Source of the DNA: Prochlorococcus sp. AG-402-L09
Lineage (GTDB): Bacteria; Cyanobacteriota; Cyanobacteriia; PCC-6307; Cyanobiaceae
Reading direction: 5' to 3'
DNA: 64,000 nt
Assembly (NCBI GenBank): GCA_003216715.1
Contig: QCIK01000008.1
Coordinates: 19,606-83,605 of the forward strand
Below, piece after piece: positions 10,153 through 21,721 of the stretch. A program made the position numbers and the translations under genes. The notes below the pieces were generated by a model. It saw nothing but the letters and a program-made list of their open reading frames with translations, ran no database searches and had not been told where the DNA came from. Positions within the stretch are counted from its first letter, which is position 1; each line of letters begins with the position of its first letter.

Positions 10153-11838
10153 TCATGCAGCTTTGTGTTCCAGCAAGCTCGCCGCATAAGCATTAGCTTC
10201 GACTATTTCACCACCAGCCAAGAGAGCCAATTCCCTCTGCCTATCTGGCTTTTCCTTTAAATTCGTGACAATGGACTTTGTATCACCATCAAAAACCTTC
10301 TTTTTTAAAGAAAAATGATTATCAGCAAATGCTGCAATTAAAGGTTGATGTGTCACGCAAAAAACTTGTCGTTGATTTGCCAATTCACGAAGCAAATTAG
10401 CTACGTAACTACTAACTGAACCGCTTACACCCGTATCTATTTCATCAAAGATCAATAGATTAGAATGATCAAATGAAGAAAAAATTGCCTTTATTGCTAG
10501 AAGAATCCTAGATTTTTCACCACCAGAGGCTGTTTCTTCAAGAGGTGCTAAAGGAAGACCTGGATTTGCTGAAAACATAAAATTAACTTTATCAATTCCA
10601 TTAATTGTTGGTTCACATTCTTCAAAAACAACTTTAAAACGAACATTAGGAATACCTAATTTTTTCAAACTCCAAATCAATTTTTCTTCAAGTTGTGAAG
10701 CAACAGTTTTTCTCATCGTGGATAAATCTTGATTAGATTTGTCTCTTATAATTCTTTTTTGATTTTCAGAAGAAATAAGTTCGTTAATATTATTAAAACT
10801 ATCCTGAGAAGATAAATAATTAATTAACTCATTTTTATAGCTTATAAGGTCTGGTATATTTCTATGATATTTTTTTTGATAAAATTTGAGTGTAGACAAT
10901 CTAACTTGTAAATCATTCAAAAAAGATGGATTAATATCTAATGTTTTTTCGTAATCATTAATCTGATAAATTAAATCATTAAGATTATTAGTTAAAGTAT
11001 AAAAATTATCAAAAATTGGTTCTAAAGAAGAATCAATTTGAGACAAGGATTTTAATTCATTCATACAAAAATTAGTATGATCTAATATTGATGGATATTC
11101 GTCTAAGCTTTCATTTAAACGAATCAACAAAGATTTAACTCCTTCTTTTAATCTTAGAAGATTTGATAAACGATTCTGGTCAATTTCTAACTTATTTTGC
11201 TCGTTAGGATCTTCTAATCCTAACTTTTCTAAATCTTGGTATATATATTGCATTTCTTCAAACTTTTTTTTAGAATCAGATATTCTATCTTGCGCTTGCT
11301 TTAGCATACAATCAGATTCATGCCATATCCTCCAATCTTGATTTACTTTCGTAATAGATTCTTGAATTTTTATTAAACCTAAAGAATCTAATAATTTTAA
11401 TTGATGCAATGACTGATTTAAAATATAAGTATCTCCTTGTAAAGTAAAATCAAGCAAAAGTGATCTTAACTCTGATATTTGATCTCTATTAACTAATACA
11501 CCATTAATTCTGAATCTAGATTTATATTTATCTTCTTTTAAACGCCATTCTCTAGTAACAATTAATTCTTCTTCAACATCAAATTCTTGATCAATTAACC
11601 AATCTTTTGTTGTTTGCAAAACAGAGAAAACACCCTCAATCGAAGAAAAAGCAGCTCCTTTTGATACCAATCGATTATCTAAATTTGTTTTTTTATGCGC
11701 TAACAAAGCATTTAATGTATCAATAAATATTGATTTACCTGAACCAGTCTGCCCAGTAAAAACAGTAAATCCCCTATCGAAGTCGATCTCTAAGTTTCCA
11801 AATAGAGCTATGTTCTGAAAACGTAAGCTGTTTAGCAT
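10153..11838 (-). CDS. recN: DNA repair protein RecN
   Basis: SMC-like ATPase that acts early at double-strand breaks. 561 residues. Walker A FTGQTGSGKSIFIDTLNALL is at residues 29-48, the ABC signature ASGGEKSRILLAIK near residue 430, and Walker B LLIFDEIDTGVSG near 455, with a long coiled-coil-rich centre between them. The start MLNSLRFQNIALF is the expected N-terminus. It reads divergently from the UbiB-family kinase gene 76 bases away and co-directionally into uvrA. Confidence 0.95.
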   Translation of the reverse strand: MLNSLRFQNIALFGNLEIDFDRGFTVFTGQTGSGKSIFIDTLNALLAHKKTNLDNRLVSKGAAFSSIEGVFSVLQTTKDWLIDQEFDVEEELIVTREWRLKEDKYKSRFRINGVLVNRDQISELRSLLLDFTLQGDTYILNQSLHQLKLLDSLGLIKIQESITKVNQDWRIWHESDCMLKQAQDRISDSKKKFEEMQYIYQDLEKLGLEDPNEQNKLEIDQNRLSNLLRLKEGVKSLLIRLNESLDEYPSILDHTNFCMNELKSLSQIDSSLEPIFDNFYTLTNNLNDLIYQINDYEKTLDINPSFLNDLQVRLSTLKFYQKKYHRNIPDLISYKNELINYLSSQDSFNNINELISSENQKRIIRDKSNQDLSTMRKTVASQLEEKLIWSLKKLGIPNVRFKVVFEECEPTINGIDKVNFMFSANPGLPLAPLEETASGGEKSRILLAIKAIFSSFDHSNLLIFDEIDTGVSGSVSSYVANLLRELANQRQVFCVTHQPLIAAFADNHFSLKKKVFDGDTKSIVTNLKEKPDRQRELALLAGGEIVEANAYAASLLEHKAA

Positions 11839-11914
11839 AATTCAAAGCAATCAAAAAGACGCAAACTAGGCGTAAAATCAATTAGAAGAGTAGTAGAACT
11901 TTGCCATACTAAAA

Positions 11915-13774
11915 ATGGCCGAAGAATTAAGTGATTTTATTGAAGCCTCAGGTCTACTTGAGTATGACCCGGTAGCTATTGACTCAATCTACAAAAGAAA
12001 TCCAATTCGTCTACTTCGCAGACTTTGGCAGACACTTTTACCGATTGGATTATTTTTACTTGGCGTTGGTTGGGAAAAGTTAATTGGTTCATTGGAGAAA
12101 AAAGAAAGAAAAACTTTTAGAGCCAAAGAATTTACAAAACTACTTGTAGATTTGGGACCTGCATTCATAAAAGCTGGACAAGCACTATCTACTAGACCAG
12201 ATATAGTTCCGCCAATAGTTTTAGAGGAATTAGCACAACTTCAGGACCAGCTACCAGGCTTTCAGAGCGAACTTGCAATGGCATGTATTGAAGAGGATTT
12301 AGAGGATAAAATAAAAAATATTTTTACAACAATAGATAAAGAACCAATTTCCGCAGCATCTCTTGGTCAGGTTCATAAAGCAATACTAAAAAGTGGTGAA
12401 CAGGTTGCCGTTAAAGTTCAAAGACCAGGTTTAAGAGAACAAATTACTTTAGATTTATATATAGTGAGAAATATAGCTATATGGTTTAAAAATAATATCG
12501 GAATTATTAGAAGCGATCTAGTAGCATTAATTGATGAGCTAGGGAAAAGAATTTTTGAAGAAATGGATTATATAAATGAAGCCAATAACGCAGAAAAGTT
12601 TAAATTACTACATAGTAAAAATAATAAAATCGCTGTTCCAAAAATCTACAGAAAAGCCACAAGCAGAAGAGTTCTAACAATGGAATGGATAGATGGAATA
12701 AAATTAACAAACATACAAGCTGTTAAAGAATTAGGAATTGATCCAAATGAGATGATTGAAATTGGCGTAAGTTGTAGCCTTCAACAACTAATAGAACATG
12801 GATTTTTTCACGCAGATCCTCATCCAGGAAATATTTTAGCCATGAAAGATGGTCGATTATGTTATTTAGACTTTGGTATGATGAGTGATATTACAAAACA
12901 ATCAAGAATTGGTTTAATCAGCGCAGTTGTGCATCTTGTAAATAGAAGATTTGACAAACTTTCCTATGATTTTGTTCAATTAGGCTTCCTCTCCGAAGAA
13001 GTAGACTTAAAACCAATAGCGCCTGCTTTTGAAAGTGTTTTTACTACCGCTTTAGAAATAGGAGTTAACAAGATGGACTTCAAGGCTGTAACAGATGATA
13101 TGTCAGGTATTATGTATAAATTTCCTTTTAAATTACCACCATATTACGCGTTAATTATCAGATCTTTAATTACTTTGGAAGGAATAGCACTTAGCGTAGA
13201 TCCAAATTTTAAAATACTTGGAGCGGCTTACCCTTATTTTGCAAGAAGATTGATGGAAGATGAAAATCCAGAACTAAGAAATAGTTTAAAAGAAATGCTT
13301 TTTGATGAAAATAATTTGAAATTAGAAAGATTAGATGACTTGATTTCAAGTGCAACAAAAGAAAAAGAATTGGATAGTGGTAAAATTTTAGATCAAACAA
13401 TTGATTTCTTGTTTTCAGAGAAAGGTTTCATTCTAAGAAATGAATTAGTAAATATTCTAGCTACAAAGATTGACTCAATTGGATGGAAAACATTAATAAA
13501 GATAAATAATAGACTTCCGTTAAAAATAAAATCAAAAACTATAGAAAAATCATCAAAAATATATACTAATAAAAGTTTAAATATAAATTCAATAAAAAAA
13601 ATGTTTAACGTTTCCAAAATGAAGCCTGGTTTTAAAAGAAATATAATTTTCAAAAAATTACCTAAAATCCTAATTACTAAAGATACTTATCAAATGGGTT
13701 TTCGAGTTGTGAAAAAAACTTCTGAAAAAGGTATAGTAAGATTAGTTAAAGTTGCTGCTGGTGTTGATCAATAA
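11915..13774 (+). CDS. ABC1/UbiB-family atypical kinase
   Basis: 619 residues. Family motifs in order: KAGQALSTRPDIVPP (the KxGQ motif), AAASLGQVHKA-like ISAASLGQVHKA (A-rich loop), VAVKVQRPG (catalytic Lys), FHADPHPGNI and LDFGMM (metal-binding Asp). A hydrophobic stretch lies around residues 40-55. Relatives support quinone (plastoquinone, ubiquinone) metabolism or lipid homeostasis; the exact substrate is not known. The C-terminal 130 residues are Lys-rich and less conserved. The next gene starts at the base after the stop codon. Confidence 0.88.
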   Translation: MAEELSDFIEASGLLEYDPVAIDSIYKRNPIRLLRRLWQTLLPIGLFLLGVGWEKLIGSLEKKERKTFRAKEFTKLLVDLGPAFIKAGQALSTRPDIVPPIVLEELAQLQDQLPGFQSELAMACIEEDLEDKIKNIFTTIDKEPISAASLGQVHKAILKSGEQVAVKVQRPGLREQITLDLYIVRNIAIWFKNNIGIIRSDLVALIDELGKRIFEEMDYINEANNAEKFKLLHSKNNKIAVPKIYRKATSRRVLTMEWIDGIKLTNIQAVKELGIDPNEMIEIGVSCSLQQLIEHGFFHADPHPGNILAMKDGRLCYLDFGMMSDITKQSRIGLISAVVHLVNRRFDKLSYDFVQLGFLSEEVDLKPIAPAFESVFTTALEIGVNKMDFKAVTDDMSGIMYKFPFKLPPYYALIIRSLITLEGIALSVDPNFKILGAAYPYFARRLMEDENPELRNSLKEMLFDENNLKLERLDDLISSATKEKELDSGKILDQTIDFLFSEKGFILRNELVNILATKIDSIGWKTLIKINNRLPLKIKSKTIEKSSKIYTNKSLNINSIKKMFNVSKMKPGFKRNIIFKKLPKILITKDTYQMGFRVVKKTSEKGIVRLVKVAAGVDQ

Positions 13775-14335
13775 ATGAATTTAAAAAATAACCTTATTTT
13801 ATTTATAATATTATTTTTAATTCCAACATCTAAAGCAGCAGAAACAATACATCTTTATAAAGGTACTTTTAGTAGATCAATAAATATAAATGAACTTTAT
13901 AATTTTAAAAAAACAAAAATCGCCAGCAATAAATTAAGAAACCTCATAAAAATTACCAATCAAAAGGAAAAAGAACTTCACAAGGTTTTATCTTATAAAA
14001 TAGAGATACCCGTAAAAGCTAGCAGTAAATTATTGAATAGTAAAATAGGTGAGGTTTTTTTAAGCAGACTCACTAAAATTATTCATCCACATAAAATTTC
14101 CAATAAGAAATTAAGTGCAAAGTCTATAAGATCTGGAATTATCTTAAGTTCTTATAACAACAATCAAAAAATTAATCTAATAGATTTTTTCAAAGCATAT
14201 CCAAATAAAAATATTGCCATTAATCTAAATGCCTTGAATAAAACCTTTAAAAAAGTAGACTCATTAAAAGATTTAATTGAATTCTACTCAGATTCGCCTT
14301 TTAAAAAACTTAAAGATGGAAGGTCTAGCAATTAG
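13775..14335 (+). CDS. DUF1400-like exported protein
   Basis: A 186-residue protein with an N-terminal signal peptide (hydrophobic residues 7-17, then [14 protein letters not shown] with likely cleavage after the alanines). The following part, with [20 protein letters not shown] and a leucine/lysine-rich helical segment, resembles the cyanobacterial DUF1400 domain often found in front of an alpha/beta-hydrolase domain. Here no hydrolase domain follows. It begins directly after the UbiB-family stop codon and precedes thrC by 26 bases. Function unknown. Confidence 0.65.
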   Translation: MNLKNNLILFIILFLIPTSKAAETIHLYKGTFSRSININELYNFKKTKIASNKLRNLIKITNQKEKELHKVLSYKIEIPVKASSKLLNSKIGEVFLSRLTKIIHPHKISNKKLSAKSIRSGIILSSYNNNQKINLIDFFKAYPNKNIAINLNALNKTFKKVDSLKDLIEFYSDSPFKKLKDGRSSN

Positions 14336-14361
14336 ATTGTTTAAAAATACTTGAAGAAAAA

Positions 14362-15468
14362 GTGGCATTTTCGCAAAAATTTAAACAACTTTTCACTTCT
14401 AGTCCCAAAAAAAATAATTGGGAAGGTCTTATAGAAGCATACAAACCCTGGTTACCCATAACAAAAAAAACACCAATTATCACGTTAAAGGAGGGTGCAA
14501 CTCCTTTAATAGAAGTAAAATCAATATCTGATCGAATAGGAAAAGGGGTAAAAGTATATGTCAAATACGATGGACTGAATCCAACAGGATCATTTAAAGA
14601 TAGAGGAATGACAATGGCAATAAGTAAAGCAAAAGAATCTGGTTGTGAAGCCGTCATTTGCGCAAGTACAGGCAACACCTCAGCATCTGCAGCTGCCTAC
14701 GCAAGGAAAGGAGGCATGAGAGCCTTTGTGATTATTCCAGACGGTTATGTAGCTCAAGGAAAACTAGCTCAAGCATTAGTTTACGGAGCAGAAGTATTAG
14801 CAATTAAAGGAAATTTTGATAAAGCATTAGATATTGTTAGGGATTTATCAAACAAATATCCAATAACTTTAGTTAATTCTGTTAACCCTTATAGATTACA
14901 AGGCCAAAAAACAGCCGCTTTTGAAATAATCGAAAATCTTGGAAACGCACCTGATTGGTTGTGTATTCCAATGGGAAATGCTGGTAATATAAGTGCTTAT
15001 TGGATGGGGTTTAAGGAATTTTTTAAAGCTAATAAATCTACACATCTGCCTAAAATGATGGGATTTCAAGCAAGTGGTTCTGCACCGTTAGTAGAAGGTA
15101 AAATCATTAGCAATCCAGAAACAATTGCTACAGCTATAAGAATTGGTAATCCTGTAAATAAAGAAAAAGCTCTTCGAGTAAGAGAAGAAAGCAATGGTAA
15201 ATTTTCTTCTTTAACGGATTCTGAAATAATAGACGCCTATAAAATTCTTGGTCGAGAAGAAGGTATTTTTTGCGAGCCTGCCAGTGCAGCATCAGTTGCT
15301 GGCTTACTAAAAATAAAAGATGAAGTCCCAAAAAACACTACTGTCGTATGTGTTCTGACTGGTAATGGATTAAAAGATCCTGATTGTGCAATAAATAATA
15401 ATGATTCTATTTTTCATACCGGTGTAGACGCGGATCTAAATTCAATAACAAAAAAAATTGGGTTTTAA
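14362..15468 (+). CDS. thrC: Threonine synthase
   Basis: PLP enzyme that turns O-phosphohomoserine into threonine. 368 residues, fold type II. The PLP lysine motif is [12 protein letters not shown] at about residues 73-84, with [15 protein letters not shown] binding substrate phosphate and [13 protein letters not shown] binding the PLP phosphate. The start is a GTG at 14362. It is the last gene before the dnaN-side gap that holds the probable replication origin. Confidence 0.94.
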   Translation: MAFSQKFKQLFTSSPKKNNWEGLIEAYKPWLPITKKTPIITLKEGATPLIEVKSISDRIGKGVKVYVKYDGLNPTGSFKDRGMTMAISKAKESGCEAVICASTGNTSASAAAYARKGGMRAFVIIPDGYVAQGKLAQALVYGAEVLAIKGNFDKALDIVRDLSNKYPITLVNSVNPYRLQGQKTAAFEIIENLGNAPDWLCIPMGNAGNISAYWMGFKEFFKANKSTHLPKMMGFQASGSAPLVEGKIISNPETIATAIRIGNPVNKEKALRVREESNGKFSSLTDSEIIDAYKILGREEGIFCEPASAASVAGLLKIKDEVPKNTTVVCVLTGNGLKDPDCAINNNDSIFHTGVDADLNSITKKIGF

Positions 15469-15842
15469 AGATATATAAGAAACCAAAAAAAAAAGTGTCT
15501 GTTGAATACGTTTTTATTTATGTATTTTTTATGTGGAAAAAATATGGAAAGAATTAAATTCTTTTTTCTTTCTTTTCCACACTTTTAAGAATCAGTGGAA
15601 AGTTACTTTTTTATCCACTCTTAAAAAAATTTTTCCACAAGCAAAAATTAAATTTTTCTAGCGAGAGACTACTTTTTTTTTAATAACCACAAAAACCACA
15701 AGTCCTTCTACTACTGATTAATTTCATATAAAGAATTAAGAAATATAATAGAAGTTAAAAATTTTGTTTTTTTTAACGGTATTGCCTTTTTGAAATAGCT
15801 ATGAAATTCTTATATCAGTGGATTTTTATTTGAAATAACGGG
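15469..15842. other. Probable replication origin (DnaA boxes) upstream of dnaN
   Basis: A 374-base AT-rich gap without a gene. Three exact copies of TTTTCCACA, the cyanobacterial DnaA-box form, are seen: 15532-15540 (minus strand), 15573-15581 and 15631-15639 (plus strand). A near match TTATCCACT is at 15611-15619 and a further AGTGGAAAG at 15594-15602. All lie within 110 bases. Runs of A/T to the right (15665-15770) could act as unwinding sequence. Position next to dnaN fits marine picocyanobacterial origins. The region also contains the dnaN promoter. Confidence 0.72.
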
Positions 15843-17003
15843 ATGAAAGTAAATTGTTCTCAATCAGACTTAAATTCTGCTTTACAATTAGTAAGCAGAG
15901 CCGTTTCTAATCGACCGACACACCCTGTTTTAGCGAATGTTTTATTAGCAGCTGATGAGGTAACAGGTAAGCTTCGTTTAACTGGTTTTGATTTAAGTCT
16001 AGGAATACAAACTTCGATATCTGCTTCTATTGAAACTAGCGGTGCTATTACATTGCCAGCTAAATTATTTGGTGAAATCGTTTCTAAATTATCTAATGAT
16101 TCACCTTTAATTTTAACTTCTGATGAAACTACTCAACAAGTAGAGTTAACAAGTAAAAGTGGTACATATCAAGTTAGAGGGATGCTTGCAGACGATTTTC
16201 CAGATTTACCTTTAGTAGAAACTGGTACATCACTTCAATTAAATCCATTATTATTATCTAGCGCTATTAAATCTACCTTATTTGCTAGTAGTGCAGATGA
16301 TGCTAAACAATTACTGACTGGAGTTAATTTTACATTCGACGGTTATGGTATTGAATCTGCTGCTACAGATGGTCATAGACTAGCTATTTTAAATTTAAAT
16401 AACATTTTATCTCAATCAAAAGAAATTGATAGCTCCATTGATTTTGATAAATTTTCTATTACATTGCCCTCGAAATCTTTAAGAGAAGTAGATAAATTTT
16501 TAAGTTCTTGCGATTCTAGTCAACCAATTAATTTCTTTATTGATCAAGGTCAAGTAGTTTTTATATCAGTTGATGAAATTATAACTATTAGAGCATTAGA
16601 AGGGTCTTACCCAAATTATTCACAATTGTTACCAGAAACATTTTCAAATGTATTAGAATTTAATAGAAAAGATTTTTTAGCTTCTTTAGAAAGAATAGCA
16701 GTTTTAGCTGATCAACAAAATAATGTTATTAAGATAATTACAGATAGTTCTTCAAATTTAATTAAAATAACTACTGATGCTCAAGATATAGGAACTGGTT
16801 CCGAGTCTTTGCCAGTTTCTTTTAAGGGTGAATCATTTCAGATAGCATTTAATGTCAGGTATTTATTAGATGGATTAAAAGTTATAGATTCAAATCTTAT
16901 TAAATTAAGTTGTAATGCGCCAACAACACCTGCAGTTTTTTCTCCTGTTAATAGTGAAGTTAATTTTACTTATTTAGTTATGCCAATACAAATAAGAAAC
17001 TAA
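15843..17003 (+). CDS. dnaN: DNA polymerase III sliding clamp (beta subunit)
   Basis: Ring-shaped clamp that tethers the replicative polymerase to DNA. 386 residues, with the three-fold repeat of clamp domains; recognisable parts are MKVNCSQSDLNSALQLVSRA at the N-terminus, SAATDGHRLAI in the second domain, and the C-terminal FTYLVMPIQIRN, matching the family's end ..YLVMPMR-. ATG start at 15843 directly follows the putative origin. The next gene starts two bases after its stop, indicating an operon with the PRC-barrel gene and purL. Confidence 0.96.
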   Translation: MKVNCSQSDLNSALQLVSRAVSNRPTHPVLANVLLAADEVTGKLRLTGFDLSLGIQTSISASIETSGAITLPAKLFGEIVSKLSNDSPLILTSDETTQQVELTSKSGTYQVRGMLADDFPDLPLVETGTSLQLNPLLLSSAIKSTLFASSADDAKQLLTGVNFTFDGYGIESAATDGHRLAILNLNNILSQSKEIDSSIDFDKFSITLPSKSLREVDKFLSSCDSSQPINFFIDQGQVVFISVDEIITIRALEGSYPNYSQLLPETFSNVLEFNRKDFLASLERIAVLADQQNNVIKIITDSSSNLIKITTDAQDIGTGSESLPVSFKGESFQIAFNVRYLLDGLKVIDSNLIKLSCNAPTTPAVFSPVNSEVNFTYLVMPIQIRN

Positions 17004-17005
17004 TT

Positions 17006-17788
17006 TTGTCTATTCCAACCAAATTATTATTAAGTAATTTACTAAAGCATAATGTTCGCTGTGAGAATGGAATTGATCATGGACCAGGAGTTTCTCCATG
17101 GATGCACCCTCCTGTAGATAGAATCTTAGGATGGGTAAGTCGTCCTTCTACTTTGAGATTACAAAGAGAGGTATGGAGATTGGATCAAATAAAAGGTATT
17201 AATGAAAAAGAAGTATATGTAAAAGGAGTGCCTTCTCATTCGGATGAGCAAACTTTAGAACGTCTTCCTACTTTAATTAATGCAAATATTTTTAATCGGA
17301 ATGGACAAAAATTGGGTTTAATAGCTGATTTTGTTTTTGATCTTAAAGATGGAAAGATTCAATATTATTTAGTTAGTCGATCAAATCCATTAATACCAGG
17401 AACAAGTCGATGGCGTTTAAATTTATCTCAAATCAATGATAGACAACCTGGTTCTATTTCTTGTGATATTAATACATTTGAAGATTTAGTTATACAAAAA
17501 GCAAGTTTAAGAGAAGAATTTCTTAATAAGAGTAGAAAATGGAAAACACAATTCCAGGGTTTTACTGATGGAGCTTCTGATAGACTTGAAGGATGGATAG
17601 ATGATCAAATTAGTGAAAATCAGTTCGAATCACACGATGATTTTAATGAATATGAAAACAAACCTGATTTAGGAGATGAGTGGATAGATAATCTTGATAT
17701 AGATAATTATGAAGGATTTAATACAATGAATACAAGAAAGAAAAAAACAACTTTAAAGAATGAAAGTGATCTTGATCCTTGGATTTAA
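17006..17788 (+). CDS. PRC-barrel domain protein, unknown role
   Basis: 260 residues from a TTG two bases after dnaN. The middle (about residues 88-160) looks like a PRC-barrel: LPTLINANIFNRNGQKLGLI, then a strand pattern with VFDLKDGKIQYYLVSRSNP. The last third is acidic and Asn/Asp-rich, with DEWIDNLDIDNYEG. Such proteins are found at this place in picocyanobacteria but the role is unknown; PRC-barrels occur in RNA-processing and photosynthetic proteins. purL follows after three bases. Confidence 0.65.
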   Translation: MSIPTKLLLSNLLKHNVRCENGIDHGPGVSPWMHPPVDRILGWVSRPSTLRLQREVWRLDQIKGINEKEVYVKGVPSHSDEQTLERLPTLINANIFNRNGQKLGLIADFVFDLKDGKIQYYLVSRSNPLIPGTSRWRLNLSQINDRQPGSISCDINTFEDLVIQKASLREEFLNKSRKWKTQFQGFTDGASDRLEGWIDDQISENQFESHDDFNEYENKPDLGDEWIDNLDIDNYEGFNTMNTRKKKTTLKNESDLDPWI

Positions 17789-17791
17789 TTA

Positions 17792-20203
17792 ATGAAATTT
17801 TTTACCAAGTATAAAAACTTTGATGAATTAATTAATTCATCTGATTTCTTTGTTCAATATGATGTAATTTCTGCTCTAAAGCAAGAAGGTTTAAAAAAAA
17901 CTGATTATGTAGAAATATGCAGAAGATTAAATCGCCCACCAAATAGGAACGAATTAGGAATGTTTGGTGTGATGTGGTCTGAGCATTGTTGTTATAGAAA
18001 TTCTCGCCCATTACTTAAAAAATTCCCTACTACAGGTTCTCGCATTCTTGTTGGTCCTGGAGAAAATGCAGGAGTCATTGATATAGGTTTAGGTCAAAAA
18101 TTAGTTTTTAAAATTGAGAGTCATAATCATCCATCAGCGGTTGAGCCCTTTCAAGGTGCGGCAACTGGTGTTGGTGGAATTTTGAGAGATATTTTTACGA
18201 TGGGAGCTAGGCCAATAGCTTTATTAAATGCTTTAAGATTTGGACCTTTAGAAGATGAAAAGAATATCAGTTTGCTGGAGGGTGTGGTTGCAGGGATTTC
18301 TCATTATGGGAATTGTGTAGGGGTTCCTACTGTTGGAGGAGAAGTTGGATTTGATAGTAGTTATTCAGGTAACCCTTTAGTTAATGCAATGGCTTTAGGT
18401 TTGATGGAAACAGAAGAAATAGTTTGCTCTGGAGCCAGTGGTATAGATTTTCCAGTTTTATACGTAGGAAATACTACTGGGAGAGATGGAATGGGAGGAG
18501 CTAGTTTTGCTAGCTCTGAACTTTCAAAAACCTCAATAGATGATCGTCCTGCTGTTCAGGTAGGTGATCCTTTTCTAGAAAAAGGATTAATAGAGGCTTG
18601 TTTAGAGGCATTTAAGACAGGGCATGTAATTGCTGCACAGGATATGGGAGCTGCAGGACTAACTTGTAGTTGTTCTGAAATGGCTTCAAAAGGTGAGGTT
18701 GGAATTGAATTGAACCTTGACCTTGTTCCAGCGAGAGAAAAGGGAATGACTGCTTATGAGTATTTGTTATCTGAATCACAAGAGAGAATGTTATTTGTTG
18801 TAAAACCTGGTTCTGAAAAAGAATTGAGTGATTTATTTATGAAATGGGGATTATATGTTCAAGTTGTTGGAAAGGTTTTAAAAGAAAAAGTTGTAAGAGT
18901 TTTACATAAAGGAGAAGTAGTAGCAGACTTACCAGCATCTTCACTTGCTGATGATACACCGATAGAGGAGCATTTATTAATCAATTCATTGCCAGAATAT
19001 TTAAAAGAACATTGGAAATGGACAGAAGATTTATTACCTAAAAGTTTAAACAATGGAATTATTAATTTAAAAAATAATTTATTTATTAGCTGGAATAATG
19101 TTTTACTAAACTTATTAAGTACTCCTTCAATAGCGTCAAAAAACTGGATATATAATCAATATGATTATCAAGTGCAATCTAATACTGTTGTTTTTCCAGG
19201 AGAAGCTGACGCTGCTGTTATTAGAATTCGTCCGCAAAATGAATTTCAATGTCAATCAAATCAAGATAGAGGAATAGCATCTGTGGTGGATTGTAATGAT
19301 AGATGGGTTTATTTAGATCCTCTACGTGGAAGTATGGCCGCTGTTGCAGAAGCAGCTAGAAACTTAAGTTGTGTTGGAGCTGAACCTATAGCTATTACTA
19401 ATAATTTAAATTTTTCTTCTCCTGAAAAAAAAGTAGGTTTTTGGCAATTATCAATGTCATGCGAAGGGATAAGTAATGCTTGTAGAGTATTAAATACACC
19501 CGTTACAGGAGGAAACGTATCTTTATATAATGATACGAAATTATCAAATAATACTGTTATACCAATTCATCCAACACCTGTAATTGGTATGGTTGGATTA
19601 ATAGAAAATATAAACAATATTTGTAAAAAATCTTGGCTTAATTCTGATGATCAAATATGGATGATAGGTTTACCCTTGGAAATCAAAAATAATAAAGATA
19701 ATAGAATTTCATTAGCTGCCTCGTCTTATTTAGAGTATATACATGGTTTAAAAACAGGAAGACCGCCAGAAATTGATTTATTGTTAGAAAAAGAAGTTCA
19801 GTCATTTTTAAGAAAAATAATTGAAAAACGCATTGTTAATTCAGCTCATGATTTAGGTGACGGTGGTTTAGCAACAACAATAGCTGAGTGTTGTATTTCT
19901 TCAGGATTAGGAGCAAATATTATTCTCCCTTCAAGTGAATCAAGATTAGATCGCCTTCTTTTTTCTGAAGGAGGTGGACGTGTTTTAATTAGTTGTTCAG
20001 AGAATCAAAGTTTAGAATTAAAAAAATATTATAAAAATTTATCTAGACAAGAATCTATTAGTTTTTCTTTATCTCATTTAGGGAATGTAAATAATCGAAA
20101 TAAACTATCTGTATATCATTCTAATAATTTATTGATAGATGTTAACATTTCAGATTTAATACATGTATATAAAAATACTATATTTAAAAAAATATCTAAA
20201 TAA
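17792..20203 (+). CDS. purL: Phosphoribosylformylglycinamidine synthase, PurL subunit
   Basis: Converts FGAR to FGAM with ATP and ammonia in purine synthesis; works with PurS and PurQ, which are not in the window. 803 residues, the small-form length. Motifs include [50 protein letters not shown] in the first half and [13 protein letters not shown] in the second. purF, the first step of the pathway, is the next gene, 60 bases downstream. Confidence 0.96.
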   Translation: MKFFTKYKNFDELINSSDFFVQYDVISALKQEGLKKTDYVEICRRLNRPPNRNELGMFGVMWSEHCCYRNSRPLLKKFPTTGSRILVGPGENAGVIDIGLGQKLVFKIESHNHPSAVEPFQGAATGVGGILRDIFTMGARPIALLNALRFGPLEDEKNISLLEGVVAGISHYGNCVGVPTVGGEVGFDSSYSGNPLVNAMALGLMETEEIVCSGASGIDFPVLYVGNTTGRDGMGGASFASSELSKTSIDDRPAVQVGDPFLEKGLIEACLEAFKTGHVIAAQDMGAAGLTCSCSEMASKGEVGIELNLDLVPAREKGMTAYEYLLSESQERMLFVVKPGSEKELSDLFMKWGLYVQVVGKVLKEKVVRVLHKGEVVADLPASSLADDTPIEEHLLINSLPEYLKEHWKWTEDLLPKSLNNGIINLKNNLFISWNNVLLNLLSTPSIASKNWIYNQYDYQVQSNTVVFPGEADAAVIRIRPQNEFQCQSNQDRGIASVVDCNDRWVYLDPLRGSMAAVAEAARNLSCVGAEPIAITNNLNFSSPEKKVGFWQLSMSCEGISNACRVLNTPVTGGNVSLYNDTKLSNNTVIPIHPTPVIGMVGLIENINNICKKSWLNSDDQIWMIGLPLEIKNNKDNRISLAASSYLEYIHGLKTGRPPEIDLLLEKEVQSFLRKIIEKRIVNSAHDLGDGGLATTIAECCISSGLGANIILPSSESRLDRLLFSEGGGRVLISCSENQSLELKKYYKNLSRQESISFSLSHLGNVNNRNKLSVYHSNNLLIDVNISDLIHVYKNTIFKKISK

Positions 20204-20263
20204 AATATCTATGATTTATAATTTTCAAATTAAAATTTGTTTATTTAACCTAGGAATATAATT

Positions 20264-21721
20264 ATGTGTGGAATCGTAGGTGTTGTTTCAACTGACCAAT
20301 GTAATCAACAAATTTACGATAGTTTGTTATTGCTTCAGCATAGAGGCCAGGATTCAACTGGTATAGCAACAATGGATGGAAGTGTTTTCCATATTAATAA
20401 ATCTAAAGGTCAAGTGAGAGAAGCTTATAGAACGAGAGATATGAGGGGTTTAATTGGAAAGATCGGATTAGGACATGTTAGATATGCGACGAAAGGAGCT
20501 GCTAATAGAGAGGAAGAAGCACAACCTTTTTATGTAAATGCTCCATATGGAATTATTCTTGTTCATAATGGAAATTTAACTAATACAAGAGAGTTAGAAA
20601 AAGAACTTTTTAAAGTTGATAGAAGGCATACAAACACTTCAAGTGATACCGAAATGTTATTAAATGTTTTGGCAACGGAATTAAATACTTCAATACAAGG
20701 AAAAGATATAAATCCAGATGATCTCTTTAATGCTATTAAAAGGCTTCATGGAAGAGTAGAGGGATCTTATGCTTCCATCGCTTTGATTGCAGGTCATGGT
20801 CTTTTAGCTTTTAGAGATCCTTATGGAATTCGACCTTTGGTTATTGGTAAAAGGTTAAATGAAAATAATAAGTCTGAGTGGGTAATTGCTAGTGAATCAT
20901 TAGTTATTGAAAATAATGATTATAAAATTGTTAGAGATGTAGAACCTGGAGAAGCTATTTTTATTACTTCTGATGGTGAGTTTTTCTCTAAACAATGCTC
21001 AGATAATCCTCAACTATTTCCTTGTTCGTTTGAATATGTTTATTTAGCTAGACCTGATTCAATAATGAATGGTATCTCAGTTTATGAGTCAAGATTAAGA
21101 ATGGGAGATTTATTAGCAGAAACTATAAAAAAACAAATTTCCCTTGGCGATATAGATGTAGTAATGCCAATACCTGACTCTTCAAGACCTGCTGCAATGC
21201 AAGTAGCAAGGCAGTTAGGAATTGAGTATAGGGAGGGTTTTTTTAAGAATCGTTATGTAGGTAGAACTTTTATAATGCCTGGCCAATCTTTAAGAAAACG
21301 ATCTGTACGACAGAAGTTGAATGCAATGAGTACTGAATTTAAAAATAAAAATGTTTTGATAGTTGATGATTCAGTCGTCAGAGGAACAACATCTCAGCAA
21401 ATAGTTCAAATGGCAAGAAGTGCAGGGGCTAATAAAGTTACTTTTACTTCTGCTGCACCTCCAATTAGATATCCACATGTTTATGGAATCAACATGCCAA
21501 GTAGAAATGAATTGATTGCTTATAATAGAAATATAAACGAGATAGAAAATACTTTATTGATTGATAAAATGATTTATCAAGAAGTAGAAGATCTTACAAA
21601 AGCAATTACTAATGGTTCTCAACTTAATGAATTAGATTTATCTTGTTTTACAGGAAAATATGTCACTGGAACAGTTACAGATGAATATTTACATTGGGTT
21701 GAAAAAACTTCTTTATCTTAA
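20264..21721 (+). CDS. purF: Amidophosphoribosyltransferase
   Basis: Commits PRPP to purine synthesis by adding glutamine-derived ammonia. 485 residues. The N-terminal Cys-2 nucleophile is present (MCGIVGVV), followed by [13 protein letters not shown] and [10 protein letters not shown] of the class II glutaminase domain. The PRPP loop is [19 protein letters not shown] at about residue 365. The short propeptide of some PurF enzymes is absent. The stop overlaps the stop of the convergent gyrA-like gene by four bases. Confidence 0.96.
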   Translation: MCGIVGVVSTDQCNQQIYDSLLLLQHRGQDSTGIATMDGSVFHINKSKGQVREAYRTRDMRGLIGKIGLGHVRYATKGAANREEEAQPFYVNAPYGIILVHNGNLTNTRELEKELFKVDRRHTNTSSDTEMLLNVLATELNTSIQGKDINPDDLFNAIKRLHGRVEGSYASIALIAGHGLLAFRDPYGIRPLVIGKRLNENNKSEWVIASESLVIENNDYKIVRDVEPGEAIFITSDGEFFSKQCSDNPQLFPCSFEYVYLARPDSIMNGISVYESRLRMGDLLAETIKKQISLGDIDVVMPIPDSSRPAAMQVARQLGIEYREGFFKNRYVGRTFIMPGQSLRKRSVRQKLNAMSTEFKNKNVLIVDDSVVRGTTSQQIVQMARSAGANKVTFTSAAPPIRYPHVYGINMPSRNELIAYNRNINEIENTLLIDKMIYQEVEDLTKAITNGSQLNELDLSCFTGKYVTGTVTDEYLHWVEKTSLS

